From NCBI GenBank assembly GCA_965219935.1, contig CBDCOU010000003.1, positions 806,001 to 870,000 of the forward strand: 64,000 bases of DNA. The letters run 5' to 3'. Both the position numbers and the translations under genes were made by a program. Source of the DNA: Bin34 sp965219935 (lineage in GTDB: Bacteria; Chloroflexota; Anaerolineae; Caldilineales; Caldilineaceae). Shown here piece after piece: positions 38,454-47,995 of this stretch (position 1 is its first letter; each line of letters begins with the position of its first letter). The notes under the pieces were generated by a model. That model made no database searches, had not been told where the DNA came from, and saw only the letters and a list, made by a program, of their open reading frames with translations.

Positions 38454-39546
38454 TTATAGCCCTATCTGGTGCTTGAGCCACTCTTCCATGAACCTGTCCA
38501 AATCCCCATCGAGCACCGCTCCGGTGTTGCCGGTCTCCACCTGTGTGCGGAGGTCCTTGACCAGGTTGTATGGATGAAGGACATAGTTGCGAATCTGGGT
38601 GCCAAAATCGGCTTGGACGTTTTCGCCCTTGAGCCTGGCCCTTTCCCGATCAATCTTCTCTTGCTCCATGGCGTGCAGTTTGCCCCGCAGCACCTTGAGT
38701 GCCTGTTCCTTGTTTTGGGTCAGGCTCCTTTCGTTCTGGCAGGACACGACGATGCCGGTGGGTTTGTGCGTGATGCGGCAGGCCGTGTCGTTCTTCTGCA
38801 TGTGCTGGCCACCGGCACCGCTGCTGCGGAACGTGTCGATGAGGAGGTCGGCCGGTTTGATATCAATCTCGATGTCGGTGTCGAGGGATGGGATGACTTC
38901 CACTTTGGCGAAGCTGGTGTGCCTGCGGTTCCCGGCGTCGAACGGACTGATGCGCACGAGCCGGTGGGTGCCGCGTTCGGCTTGCAGGTAGCCGTAGGCA
39001 TAATCGCCCTTGACTTCCAGGGTCACACTCTTGACCCCTGCCGCTTCCCCGTCCGTCCTGTCCACAATCGCGTGGTTGAAGGCGCGGCGGTCGCACCAGC
39101 GGAGATACATGCGCATCAGCATGTCGGCCCAATCCTGGGCTTCCGTGCCACCTGCGCCGGCGTGGATGGAGACCAGGGCATCACCGGCATCGTATTGGCC
39201 GCCCAGTGATAGCAGGAACTCCTGGTGTTCAAAGGCGTCGCCGGCGTCGGCCAGTTCCTCGTCAAGTTCCGCCAGCAGCTCGGGATCGCCCTCGGCCAAC
39301 TCGGCCAGCTCGATCACTTCGGTCACCTGTTGGCGCAGGCTGTCCCAACCTTCGACCGTCTTGCGCAGGCTGTCCAGTTCCCGCGACTTGACCCTGGCCT
39401 TGGCCTGGTTGTTCCAGAATCCCGGCAGCGCGGCTTCGTGTTCCAGTTCGTCGATGCGCGCCTGCTTGCCGGGCAGGTCAAAGCCGCCCCCTGATCACAT
39501 CGATGCGCGCTTGCAGGGCCTGGGCGCTGGCTGCGGTCTGGCTCAT
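38454..39546 (-). CDS. prfB: Peptide chain release factor 2, with programmed +1 frameshift
   Basis: Two frames joined by a +1 shift: 22 codons from ATG 39546 to the TGA at 39480-39478, then 341 codons from GAC (39479) to the stop at 38454. The product is about 363 residues, the usual RF2 length. The stop-recognition tripeptide SPF is in RISPFDAGNRR, and the catalytic GGQ is in SGAGGQHMQKND. RF2 terminates at UGA and UAA. The in-frame UGA makes synthesis self-regulating: low RF2 favours the shift. ftsY ends 30 bases upstream, so the two may be co-transcribed. Confidence 0.95.
39478..39492 (-). promoter_or_regulatory. prfB programmed +1 frameshift site
   Basis: On the minus strand the order is AGGGGG (39492-39487), three bases CGG, CTT (39483-39481), then TGA (39480-39478) followed by C. 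This matches the classical RF2 element (Shine-Dalgarno-like AGGGGG, 3-base spacer, CUU UGA C). The E. coli site has UAU in the spacer position. Confidence 0.95.
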
Positions 39547-39576
39547 GGAGGCGATGTCCGAAAGTGGGGGCTGCAA

Positions 39577-40521
39577 TTAGACCTGTTCGAACAGGCCGGC
39601 TGCAAATGCCGCGGGATCAAATCGTAACAAATCGTCGAGGCCCTCGCCCACACCGGCAAACCTTACCGGGACGCCCAGTGTGTCCCTGATGCCGATGATG
39701 GCTCCCCCCTTGCTGGATCCGTCCAACTTGGTCACCACGATGCCTGTGACACCCGCCGTGGCCGTAAACTGGCGAGCCTGTTCCAACGCGTTCTGACCAG
39801 CGGTGGCATCCAGCACTAGGAGGACTTCGTGGGGTGCGCCGTGGACCTGTCGGTTGGCCACCTTGCGCATTTTCTGCAGTTCTCGCATGAGGTTTTGGCG
39901 CGTGTGCAGCCGGCCTGCGGTGTCCACCAAGACCATGTCCGCCTTCCGACTTTCCTGGCTCGCCCTGATGGCATCGTAGACCACAGCCCCAGGGTCCGAT
40001 CCCTGCTGCTGCGCGATCAAATCCACCCCTGCCCGTTGGCACCAGATTCTCAACTGGTCGATCGCGGCGGCTCGGTAGGTATCCGCGGCGGCCACCACTA
40101 CCCGCTTGTCTTGGTTGCGGTAGTAGTTGGCCAGCTTGCCGATGGTGGTGGTTTTGCCGGCCCCGTTGATGCCAATCACGAAAGCCACCGTGAGCAGGCG
40201 CGGGCGCTCCAGTTCAAACGGTTCGGTGGACGTCATCCTGGTTTGAATCTGGCGCTGCAGGATGCGGTATGCATTGTCCGCTGACACATCCCGTTCCTGC
40301 GCCAGGGCGTCCCGCGTATCGGCAATCAACCCCTCAGCCACATGGAGGCCGGCATCGCCCATCACCAGGTATTCCTCGATTTCCTCCCAGGTGTCGTCCG
40401 CGATGGTACCGGTGCGGAAAGCGGTCCTGATCCTGCTCAGCCAACCCTGGCGGGTCTTGGCCAGACTGGCGTTGAGGCCGTCCTGGTTCTCATTACGTGT
40501 TTTGCCGAACAGTGGAGACAG
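39577..40521 (-). CDS. ftsY: Signal recognition particle receptor FtsY
   Basis: 314 residues if read from CTG 40521. The N domain helical bundle (about 1-75) is followed by the SRP-type GTPase domain. This has G1 INGAGKTTTIGKLA, DTYRAAA, the G3 VDTAGRL, G4 TKLDGSSKGG and the late GVGEGLDDL. FtsY docks the ribosome-SRP complex at the membrane. No ATG, GTG or TTG occurs in frame between an upstream TGA (about 40597) and the GTG-ATG at 40365/40362, which would delete most of the N domain. The CTG is preceded by AGGGAGGAG at good spacing. Confidence 0.9.
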   Translation of the reverse strand: MSPLFGKTRNENQDGLNASLAKTRQGWLSRIRTAFRTGTIADDTWEEIEEYLVMGDAGLHVAEGLIADTRDALAQERDVSADNAYRILQRQIQTRMTSTEPFELERPRLLTVAFVIGINGAGKTTTIGKLANYYRNQDKRVVVAAADTYRAAAIDQLRIWCQRAGVDLIAQQQGSDPGAVVYDAIRASQESRKADMVLVDTAGRLHTRQNLMRELQKMRKVANRQVHGAPHEVLLVLDATAGQNALEQARQFTATAGVTGIVVTKLDGSSKGGAIIGIRDTLGVPVRFAGVGEGLDDLLRFDPAAFAAGLFEQV

Positions 40522-40536
40522 GGTTTGCTCCTCCCT
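40519..40536 (-). promoter_or_regulatory. Strong Shine-Dalgarno with CTG as the likely ftsY start
   Basis: AGGGAGGAG (40536-40528) is followed after six bases by CTG (40521-40519), in frame with FtsY. The strength of the site supports initiation at this near-cognate codon. Confidence 0.55.
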
Positions 40537-40604
40537 CTGGGAAGTGGTGGCGCCCGGCCGGCATCGCTGCGACAGGCCGTCGGGTGAGACTTCGACTGCT
40601 CAAG

Positions 40605-40610
40605 TATAAT
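40605..40610 (+). promoter_or_regulatory. Predicted -10 box for the threonine synthase gene
   Basis: A perfect TATAAT lies about 110 bases upstream of the GTG at 40720, in the divergent ftsY/thrC spacer. No good -35 box is visible at 16-18 bases. Confidence 0.35.
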
Positions 40611-40719
40611 CCGCGGCACGCCGGCAAGGTCCGTGCTGCCCCCGCAAACCCGTCCGTGCCGGATTGCGCATGTCTCAGCGGATGTCCTAACCGTCCGCAT
40701 CCCATGAGGGAAAGTTGCC

Positions 40720-41835
40720 GTGTATGTCCATTGTCCCTCGAGCGGCTTCCGCACCTCCGCCGATTCGTTTCCGTTGACTTGCCCGTCCACCGGCGGGCCC
40801 TTGGAGTTCACGGACCTCACACACCTGTCGCGGGACCTGATCGACGGGACACTGCCTGGCCAGTGGCGCTACTGGCCTTGGTTGTCGGCATTGCTGCCGA
40901 TCGAGAAATTCATCACGCTGGGCGAAGGCTGGACTCCATTGCTGGAAGAGGAGTGGCAGGGCCATCGGGTACTTTGGAAGATGGACTCCCACATGCCCAC
41001 GGGCAGCTACAAGGATCGCGGCGTCAGCGTGATGGTCAACTGGTTCAGGCATTACGGTTTCCGAACGGTCATGGACGATTCGAGCGGCAACGCCGGTGCC
41101 AGCCTGGCCTGCTATGCCGCCCGCGCCCGACTTCAGTCCCGCATATTCGTGCCGGCCGATGCGCCGGCGCCCAAACGCAGTCAAATCGCCACCTACGGCG
41201 CCGAGTTGATCGAGGTCGAAGGGCCCCGACACTTGGCGGGGGCGGCGGCGGCGGCCGACCAGGACCAGGAAACGGGCTATGCCTCCCACGCCTTGCATCC
41301 GTGCTTCCTCTTGGGGCAGATGACCGTAGCCTTCGAAATTTGGGAACAACTGGACGGCAATGTGCCGGACTGGCTGATTGGTCCGGTCGGCAATGGTGGC
41401 CTGCTGCTGGGAGCGTGGCGGGGGTTTGAACTCCTGGTCGAGTCGGGCCTGGCGGATCGGCTGCCCCGGCTGATGGTCGTCCAAGTCGCCAACTTCGACC
41501 CGCTTGCCCGGGCTTTTGAAGCCGACGCGCAGAGTGTCAAACCGGCGCAACGGGCACCTTCCAGCTCCGTCGCGGACGGGATTTCCATCATCAACCCGGC
41601 CCGTGGCGACAGTGTCCTGCAGGCGGTGTACCAGTCCCATGGAACCGTCAAGGTGGTCAACGACCGCGAAGTCCTTGAGGCACGGGCCAAGATGGCGAGC
41701 CGCGGCCTATTCGTCGAAAACACGAGTGCGACAATATGTGCCGCCTACGCCGGTCACGCCTCCGACTTCGAACCCGGCGCCACCGTGGTGGGCATCCTCA
41801 GCGGATCGGGCCTGAAAAATGCTCCTGTGACGTGA
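40720..41835 (+). CDS. thrC: Threonine synthase-like PLP enzyme
   Basis: 371 residues, fold-type II PLP enzyme. The Schiff-base lysine is in MPTGSYKDRG (about 92), the phosphate/carboxylate loop in SSGNAGASLA (about 115), the glycine-rich PLP phosphate loop in GPVGNGGLLLG (about 226), and the final GILSGSGLK (about 360). It probably converts O-phosphohomoserine to threonine. The N-terminal CPSSG...CPSTGG pair may be a zinc ribbon, as in some threonine synthases. GAGGGAAAG precedes the GTG start. It ends 11 bases before the convergent smc gene. Confidence 0.85.
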   Translation: MYVHCPSSGFRTSADSFPLTCPSTGGPLEFTDLTHLSRDLIDGTLPGQWRYWPWLSALLPIEKFITLGEGWTPLLEEEWQGHRVLWKMDSHMPTGSYKDRGVSVMVNWFRHYGFRTVMDDSSGNAGASLACYAARARLQSRIFVPADAPAPKRSQIATYGAELIEVEGPRHLAGAAAAADQDQETGYASHALHPCFLLGQMTVAFEIWEQLDGNVPDWLIGPVGNGGLLLGAWRGFELLVESGLADRLPRLMVVQVANFDPLARAFEADAQSVKPAQRAPSSSVADGISIINPARGDSVLQAVYQSHGTVKVVNDREVLEARAKMASRGLFVENTSATICAAYAGHASDFEPGATVVGILSGSGLKNAPVT

Positions 41836-41846
41836 GCGGCCCCGGT

Positions 41847-44800
41847 TCAGGGTCCTCCAGTCAAGGGTTCCGCGCGATCCATCCGCATGCTGAGGGTCTG
41901 GCTGGTACCGTCCACGGCTAGTGTCACACCGTAGACGGCATCCGCGTATTGCAACATTTTTTGGTTGTGGGTGATCACCAGGAACTGGGTGACAACCGCC
42001 AGCTCCCGCAGGACCTCTCCCACGCGGTCAATGTTGGCTTCATCCAAAGGGGCATCCACTTCGTCCAGCACGCAAAACGGAGGCTGGTGGAAACTGAGAA
42101 TTGCACATGTCAGCGCCACGGCCGTCAGTGCCTTTTCCCCTCCCGACAAGGCGAACGTTGGTTGTACCGGCCTACCCGGCAGCTGCACGAACAGGTGAAC
42201 CCCGGGCACAACATCGGGTAATGGTTCGGCAAACTCCAACCAAGCCCTGCCACCACCGAACAATCGCCCGAAATAGTCCTTGAAGCCCTGATTGATCCGC
42301 TCAAAGGCGGCCAGGGTCTTTGTTTCGAGGTCCTCGTCAATGCCTTCGGCGATCGCCAGCAGCCTGTTCTCCGATTCCTCCAAATCCGCCAACTGTTCGG
42401 CCAACAGGTCGAGGCGCGCCTGCTGCTGCTTGAACGCGAGGTAGATGTCCTGGTCGACGGTTCCGCACCGGAGAATGCGCTGTCGCAGTCCCTGCCGTTG
42501 CGGAAGGTCCTCCCGCGGCTGCCAGGTTCCGGCGGCAACCGAGGCCCGACATCGCGCCAACCGCTCCCGGGCCTGGAGCTCGTCCGCCTCGGGCAGCGCC
42601 TCCCCCCGCACCAGTGCCAGGTCGTCTGCCAACATTGCCGGCAGCGCTGCCTGTTCGTTTCTGGCCACGTCCAGTTCCATCTCAAGTCGTGCCAGGCGGG
42701 TCTGCACCGCGTTCAAATCCGTGTTCAGGTGCTGCCGCTCCTCATCCAATTCCCTTTGCCGGTCCAGGAAAATTCGGGTGGCGTCCCCCAGTTGTTCAAG
42801 GCGCGCCGTCTCGCTGGCAAGGAGGTCGGACCGGTCCACCTGCTGGTCTGCCAGAATCCGGACCTCCTGCTCCAGTTGTGCAGTCTGGACTTGCAGTGAT
42901 TCCAGGCTTGCCGCCACGCGACCCGACTCTCCCTGCGCAGCGTCTTCCGCGGCCGTCGCGCGCCGTACCTGCTCTGCAACCTTCTGGGCGGCGATTTCGG
43001 TCTCGTGGAGGTTCTGGCGAGCCTCAGCCAACTTGGAAGACGTGTCGTGTGCATCCGCTTGATCGGCGTCCGTTCGCAACCGCGTCAGCCTGGTCTCCAG
43101 CTCTGACCGCCGGCCCTGCAACTCGCGCTCGCCATCCTGATGTGTCCGCATCCGCTTGTTGAGATCGTCAACGGCCTGTCGCAATTGGCCCGCCTCCTGT
43201 GCCGTGGCTTCCTGTTCAGCCTGCAGACCGCGCAGCTGGGCTGTCAGGTCGCGGATGCGCCGCCTGGCATGTTCCTTGGCAGCTTCTGCCGTCTCCAGTA
43301 CATGCTGCATGTCGGCTGCGTGCTGTGCCGCTTCGTCCACCTCACGGCGAGCCTGATCCGTCCGCGCGCGCGCCTCGGACAGCCGGAGTTCGATCTGGGT
43401 CTCCGCCTTCCGATCCGCCTCATCCTCATGCACCATGGACAGGAGGCGATCCGCCGCTTCCTCCTCCGTCGCAGGAGTGCCGACCACACCCGGAGCCCTG
43501 AACAGGCATCCGTCCCTGGTGGCAATCTGCCACGCCTGGCCGGGTTCGAGTTCATTCCACAGGCGATTGGCGGTCTCGAGGTTTTCAACCACCCAACAGT
43601 GTCCAAGCAGCGCCCGCACCACGGGCCGCAACTCGTTTCTGCAATGCACCAGTTCACTTGCCACGCCGGCTCCCTCGCGCCTGTTCGGCACCGGCCAGGA
43701 CGCCGGCACGCGGTCGATTGCCGCGACCATGACACCGAGGTGGCCATCAGTGTTGGGTGGCAAAAGCTGCAAGGCACCGTTCCAGTGCCGTACCACGAGA
43801 CACTGTGCCCAGGACCCCAGACATGCGGCTACGGCTGCTCTCCATGCGGGTTGCACATCCAGAAGGGCGCCGAGCAGGCCTATGGTGTCGAGGGAATCGG
43901 CCTGTGCCTGTGACAGGTTGAAATCCCCAATGCGTGCATCCAGGTACTCGGCGCGCAGTTGTCGGCGGACCCGGGCTTCAATCTGCCGGCGCTCCAAGTC
44001 CTGTTGGAGAACCAATGCGGCTTCGGACGTATTGCGGAGGTCCAACTCGTTGAATTCCGCCCGTTCAAGCCGCTCCCGCAACTCTATCAGTTCCATCTCG
44101 ACTGCATCGCCCTGTGAGCGTTCGCCGGCCAGGGCCTCGGTAGCTGCCTTCTCCGCTGCCGCCACCTCCTCCAAGGCTTTCCGATTGGACTCCAGTCGAT
44201 CCTCCAGGCGCTGCCGATCAAGGTCCGCTTTCAGGTGCCGTTCGGCATGGCGGCGAGCCGTACGGTCCAGCTCCCCAAGGGTCCGGTGTACGGTTTCCAG
44301 TTCCCGGTGCAAGTTCTGTTGGGTTGCCCGATGATGATCGTGAACCGTCTGCAATTCCTTCGCTTCTTCTTCCTGCCGGGTTTGGACTGTCTTCAGTTCG
44401 GCCAGCTCCGTTTCCGCGCGTCGCGTTTCCAACCCGGCCATGGCCACCTCGTCGACGAGTTCCTTTTGTCGACGTTCGCGATCCTGACGCAACCCTTGCA
44501 ACTGGGCCAGGCGTTCCCTGAGAATTGCATCAAGCTTCAGGACCTCGGCCTGTGCGGCCTGTGCTTCCTGCACCTGCCTTTGCTGGAGTGCGAGTTCCGT
44601 GGCCGCGGTCCGATGGTCGTCCTGCAGCCGTCTGGAGCGTTGGTGGTTGTCTTCCAGTTTCGCCTCCAGGGACTGCAATCGTTGGTGGTTCCCATCGACT
44701 GCCTGGTTCAGGGTTTCGACTTTCCGATCCCGCTGCATGACCATCGCGCAGTACCAGTCGTCGAGGCTGACCGACATCTGTTCCGCCAACGCGTTGCGTC

Positions 44801-45440
44801 GGGTTATGGTGCGCGCCTGGCGGGCCAGGTGTTCAATCGATACTTCGAGATCCCTCGCCTCCCTGCGCACCGGGGCGAGGCGCCCCCGCACACTTGCCAG
44901 CCTGCGTTCGGATGCTTGCTTGCGCAGCTTGATGCCGTAAACTCCGGCGGCTTCCTCGATGGCCTGGCGCCTGCGCAACGGATCCGCGTCGAGCAGTGCA
45001 TCCGCATGACCCTGCCGAATCAGGCTGAAGGTGCGCTGCGACAAACCATAGGGTGCCAGCAGTTCCCGGATCTGCCGCAACAGGACCCGTTGTCCGTTCA
45101 GCTGGTATTCGCTGTCGCCGTCCCGGTATCCCGTGCGTCGAACCGTGAGTTCCGAGGTGTCGGTCGGCAGAATGTCGGTAGCCTCGTCAACCCGGATTTC
45201 CACTTCCGCCAGATTGCGAGCCGGTGTACCGTTGAGGGATCGGTGAATCAGATCCGCTGCACGCTTGATGCGCAGGGCTGTGGGAGCCTGTTCTCCCAGG
45301 ACCCAGGCCAACCCGTCCACGACATTGCTCTTGCCACTGCCGTTGGGGCCGACCAGCATCGTGATCCCGGTCGACAGCCGGATTTCCGTCTTGCGTCCGA
45401 AGGTCTTGAATCCTTGGAGCAGAATTGATTTCAATTTCAT
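41847..45440 (-). CDS. smc: Chromosome segregation protein SMC
   Basis: 1197 residues, full-length bacterial SMC. Walker A is GPNGSGKS at 31-38. Long coiled coils (about 165-480 and 665-1000) flank a hinge (about 510-640, with GLLGALLDV). The C-terminal ABC signature LSGGEKAL and Walker B CVLDEVDAPLD (about 1100-1150) complete the ATPase head. SMC with ScpAB organises and segregates the chromosome; no scp genes are in the window. The upstream membrane-protein gene is on the same strand, 166 bases away. Confidence 0.97.
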   Translation of the reverse strand: MKLKSILLQGFKTFGRKTEIRLSTGITMLVGPNGSGKSNVVDGLAWVLGEQAPTALRIKRAADLIHRSLNGTPARNLAEVEIRVDEATDILPTDTSELTVRRTGYRDGDSEYQLNGQRVLLRQIRELLAPYGLSQRTFSLIRQGHADALLDADPLRRRQAIEEAAGVYGIKLRKQASERRLASVRGRLAPVRREARDLEVSIEHLARQARTITRRNALAEQMSVSLDDWYCAMVMQRDRKVETLNQAVDGNHQRLQSLEAKLEDNHQRSRRLQDDHRTAATELALQQRQVQEAQAAQAEVLKLDAILRERLAQLQGLRQDRERRQKELVDEVAMAGLETRRAETELAELKTVQTRQEEEAKELQTVHDHHRATQQNLHRELETVHRTLGELDRTARRHAERHLKADLDRQRLEDRLESNRKALEEVAAAEKAATEALAGERSQGDAVEMELIELRERLERAEFNELDLRNTSEAALVLQQDLERRQIEARVRRQLRAEYLDARIGDFNLSQAQADSLDTIGLLGALLDVQPAWRAAVAACLGSWAQCLVVRHWNGALQLLPPNTDGHLGVMVAAIDRVPASWPVPNRREGAGVASELVHCRNELRPVVRALLGHCWVVENLETANRLWNELEPGQAWQIATRDGCLFRAPGVVGTPATEEEAADRLLSMVHEDEADRKAETQIELRLSEARARTDQARREVDEAAQHAADMQHVLETAEAAKEHARRRIRDLTAQLRGLQAEQEATAQEAGQLRQAVDDLNKRMRTHQDGERELQGRRSELETRLTRLRTDADQADAHDTSSKLAEARQNLHETEIAAQKVAEQVRRATAAEDAAQGESGRVAASLESLQVQTAQLEQEVRILADQQVDRSDLLASETARLEQLGDATRIFLDRQRELDEERQHLNTDLNAVQTRLARLEMELDVARNEQAALPAMLADDLALVRGEALPEADELQARERLARCRASVAAGTWQPREDLPQRQGLRQRILRCGTVDQDIYLAFKQQQARLDLLAEQLADLEESENRLLAIAEGIDEDLETKTLAAFERINQGFKDYFGRLFGGGRAWLEFAEPLPDVVPGVHLFVQLPGRPVQPTFALSGGEKALTAVALTCAILSFHQPPFCVLDEVDAPLDEANIDRVGEVLRELAVVTQFLVITHNQKMLQYADAVYGVTLAVDGTSQTLSMRMDRAEPLTGGP

Positions 45441-45606
45441 CCGCTTGTCAGGCGCGTGTTCGAATCCAGCAAGCTGTCTACCATGGACACGGACCAGACC
45501 GGTTGCACCCGCGACAGCTCCTGCAGCCCATCATAGCGATTTGGGTCCAACATCCGTTTCGAATGCGGCAACAAACAACCACCGGGGTTGTGATTGGGGG
45601 ACTGCC

Positions 45607-46326
45607 TCATGTTCCCGTCAACAACCACAGAATCAACCCGCCGACCATGGCCAAACCACTTGCCCCCAGCAACGGCTTGCGTACGGGCAGGTCCTCCGCA
45701 GGCTGACGGCCGCGCTTCCATGCAACTCGGGCCAACACCGGATGCGCCATCATTGAACCCAGCAGGAGAAGGGCGGGACCGGAACGCAGGTTGGCAACGG
45801 CCAAGGAAAGCACGGTGCCGGCTGGCGGTCCGGCCACGTCCGCGCTGAAGACCGCCCACGCCAAGGCGGCGCGGTTGGCTTGCTCAACCATCACGAAGGA
45901 ACCGGTCAGGCCTCCGGTCAACAAGCTGCCAAGGGTGAGGAGCAGCGAGTTGAGCAGCAGGCCCATCGCTTCGCCATCGGGTCCGAAGCCGAAATTCGGC
46001 TCGAGGCCGGCATGGAACCGTTGGAGCCAAAGCCCGCGCAGGTCAAAGCCGCCGGGGACCGCGTTGAGAACCGCGGCAGGCCCGATCCAGGCCGCAGCCC
46101 TGATGGTTACGGCCTGTACTGACAGCCACAATACAGTCACTGCTGCCTGCTGGCCAACCCCGCCGGAAAGAATCGCGGTCGCAGACACGGCGGTTAAGCC
46201 AATGACCTGCAGCGACACCATCAGCCAGGAAACCCCCATCAGGGCGGGCCACAGCGTGGTGAGGCAGGCGAAGAAACCTGCAATCAAGTAAAATGCCGGG
46301 TCCGATGCAGGCTTGTATCGAGTCAT
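45607..46326 (-). CDS. Multi-pass membrane protein of unknown function
   Basis: 239 residues with about six hydrophobic segments (DPAFYLIAGFFACLTTLWPALMG, IGLTAVSATAILSGG, AMGLLLNSLLLTLGSLLTGGL, and others). No motif or family recognised. ATG 46326 (MTRYKPAS) begins just before the first helix; the longer frame is hydrophilic and unlike the rest. Same strand as smc, and divergent from the next gene 84 bases away. Confidence 0.6.
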   Translation of the reverse strand: MTRYKPASDPAFYLIAGFFACLTTLWPALMGVSWLMVSLQVIGLTAVSATAILSGGVGQQAAVTVLWLSVQAVTIRAAAWIGPAAVLNAVPGGFDLRGLWLQRFHAGLEPNFGFGPDGEAMGLLLNSLLLTLGSLLTGGLTGSFVMVEQANRAALAWAVFSADVAGPPAGTVLSLAVANLRSGPALLLLGSMMAHPVLARVAWKRGRQPAEDLPVRKPLLGASGLAMVGGLILWLLTGT

Positions 46327-46410
46327 CAATCGAGTTGCAGGTGGCGGTGACCGAGGGCGGCCACAGCTCGGCGGTCTCCGGTACGGCCGCATACTCCGGA
46401 CATCTGGATC

Positions 46411-46983
46411 ATGTTTGAGTTGTTCAGTCCCTTCTTCCTCTGGCGCAACTCGTGGGTTGGCGACATGGTGCCGCCCTTGGAACATGTCCTCCTCATGCTG
46501 GCTGTCGTGGTGCTGGTCGAATTGTTGGTGCGGGGTGCGGAGCAGTTCATGCGGACCCTCACCGGTTGGCGCCTGTTTCGGTTCCAATTGACGGCGGGGG
46601 CATTGACCGCCGCCGCCTATCTGGGGGCCAGTGTCGCCGTGTACGCATTGCTAACGCAGGCCTACGGGATCCGTGTCGAGTTTTCCCGGTTTCTGTCCCT
46701 GTTCGGCATGGCAGCCCTGCCCAGGATCCTGATCATTTATCGGCTTCTGCCCTATCTGGGACGAACGTTCGGGGTACTGCTCAACATCTGGACTGCCGGT
46801 TTGCTTTGGCGCGTGCTCGGTGTCGGGTACGGGCTTGATGCCTGGCAGAACATCTTGACATGTGCCTTGGCATTCGCGGTGTTTTTTCTGGTTCAGCGTC
46901 TCATTCCCAAGGCAGCTGCTTCCGACGCCGGAGATTCCGTGATGCCCGCCGTGGATCCTCGCTTCGCCCACAGCAGTGGATAG
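46411..46983 (+). CDS. Membrane protein, possibly Yip1-like
   Basis: 190 residues with about five helices. The pattern of a helix ending in SLFGMAALPRILIIYRLLPYLG, followed by a helix LLNIWTAGLLWRVLGVGYGL, resembles Yip1-domain membrane proteins; this is a weak call. It lies 9 bases before the next gene and is probably co-transcribed with it and gltX. Confidence 0.55.
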   Translation: MFELFSPFFLWRNSWVGDMVPPLEHVLLMLAVVVLVELLVRGAEQFMRTLTGWRLFRFQLTAGALTAAAYLGASVAVYALLTQAYGIRVEFSRFLSLFGMAALPRILIIYRLLPYLGRTFGVLLNIWTAGLLWRVLGVGYGLDAWQNILTCALAFAVFFLVQRLIPKAAASDAGDSVMPAVDPRFAHSSG

Positions 46984-46992
46984 GGGGATGCC

Positions 46993-47991
46993 ATGCCCGG
47001 CATTGCCGACGTCCGCTTGGACGCAGCCTTTTGGATTTGGGGGTGCGTGCTGGCGGTGTTCCTGGGATTCGCCATTTACCCAATTCTGACACTGGGACCC
47101 TACATACGCGCCGGCTGCAGGATCAAAATCCATCGCAATCGCATCCCACCGGACAATAAGGTTAGGCAGCCCAATCCCGATGGCGACGCCTTCGTGCTGT
47201 TCCTGTCCGGCGTGGGCCGGGTTTCGGCCCTGACCATGAGCCGCCGGGAACAGGGCATCCTGCACCGGCTGGCGGAGATGTGCGGCGAAGCCGTCCTGCT
47301 GGACGATGTCTTCGCGTACTCGATCAACAACCTGCCGCTGGTATCCCACCGCAGACTCAGTCCGATGTGGCGGTGGGCCCTGCGCCACAAGCTGAAGAAA
47401 CGGCTGCACAATTCAGCCCTCGGTTACCTTATCAACCTGCGCAACATCCTGCACATCCTGATTTCCGCCGATAGCCGGTACGCCATGGTATACAACCGCG
47501 GCTGTGCCCACGTTATCACTGATCATCTGCAACAGTACGGCTACGACCTCAACCAACCCAAGCCCTTGGTGATCGTCTCCTACAGCGGGGCCGGCCAAAT
47601 TGCCGCTGGCGCGGTCCAACATCTGTGGGACGAGTATCGATTGCCGGTTTACGTCCTCATGCTGGCCTGCTTCTTCACCGCCTCGGGCATCGATCGCGCC
47701 AACCACGTCTGGGAATTCATCGGTTCCACGGATCAAGCCTATCGGTTTTGTCTGTTGTTCTCGCCCAGTCGATGGCTGATTCCGCGGCTGTCTCTTTGGC
47801 GGCGGCTAACTGCTGCCGGGCGGACAACCAGAATTGACTTGGGTGCCATGAAACATACCGGGCGCGGCGGCTATCTGGACCGCAACAGCGTCACGCCCGA
47901 AGGAGTCCCGTTCATCGATGCCACCGCCCAGGCCATGGCGGATGTGATCAACCGGATCAGCACCGGCTCCGAGTCCCGCAAGGAGGGATGA
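46993..47991 (+). CDS. Protein of unknown function with one N-terminal membrane helix
   Basis: 332 residues. An N-terminal helix (about 11-33) is followed by a soluble, Arg/His-rich domain. A segment LVIVSYSGAGQIAAGAV (about 194) looks like the strand-nucleophile-helix elbow of alpha/beta hydrolases, preceded by YNRGCAHVITDHL. This suggests, but does not prove, a hydrolase fold. No relative recognised. It lies 9 bases after the Yip1-like gene, and its stop overlaps the sequence just upstream of the gltX start. Confidence 0.55.
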   Translation: MPGIADVRLDAAFWIWGCVLAVFLGFAIYPILTLGPYIRAGCRIKIHRNRIPPDNKVRQPNPDGDAFVLFLSGVGRVSALTMSRREQGILHRLAEMCGEAVLLDDVFAYSINNLPLVSHRRLSPMWRWALRHKLKKRLHNSALGYLINLRNILHILISADSRYAMVYNRGCAHVITDHLQQYGYDLNQPKPLVIVSYSGAGQIAAGAVQHLWDEYRLPVYVLMLACFFTASGIDRANHVWEFIGSTDQAYRFCLLFSPSRWLIPRLSLWRRLTAAGRTTRIDLGAMKHTGRGGYLDRNSVTPEGVPFIDATAQAMADVINRISTGSESRKEG

Positions 47992-47995
47992 CATC
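47980..47995 (+). promoter_or_regulatory. Shine-Dalgarno with ATC as the likely gltX start
   Basis: AAGGAGG (47980-47986) is followed after six bases by ATC (47993-47995) in the gltX frame. The ATG at 47988 is only one base from the Shine-Dalgarno and is in a different frame. Confidence 0.45.

Noticed and set aside
40437..40820. Minus-strand ORF overlapping the ftsY 5' end
   Set aside because: It is in another frame from FtsY and has no similarity; it overlaps the divergent thrC start.
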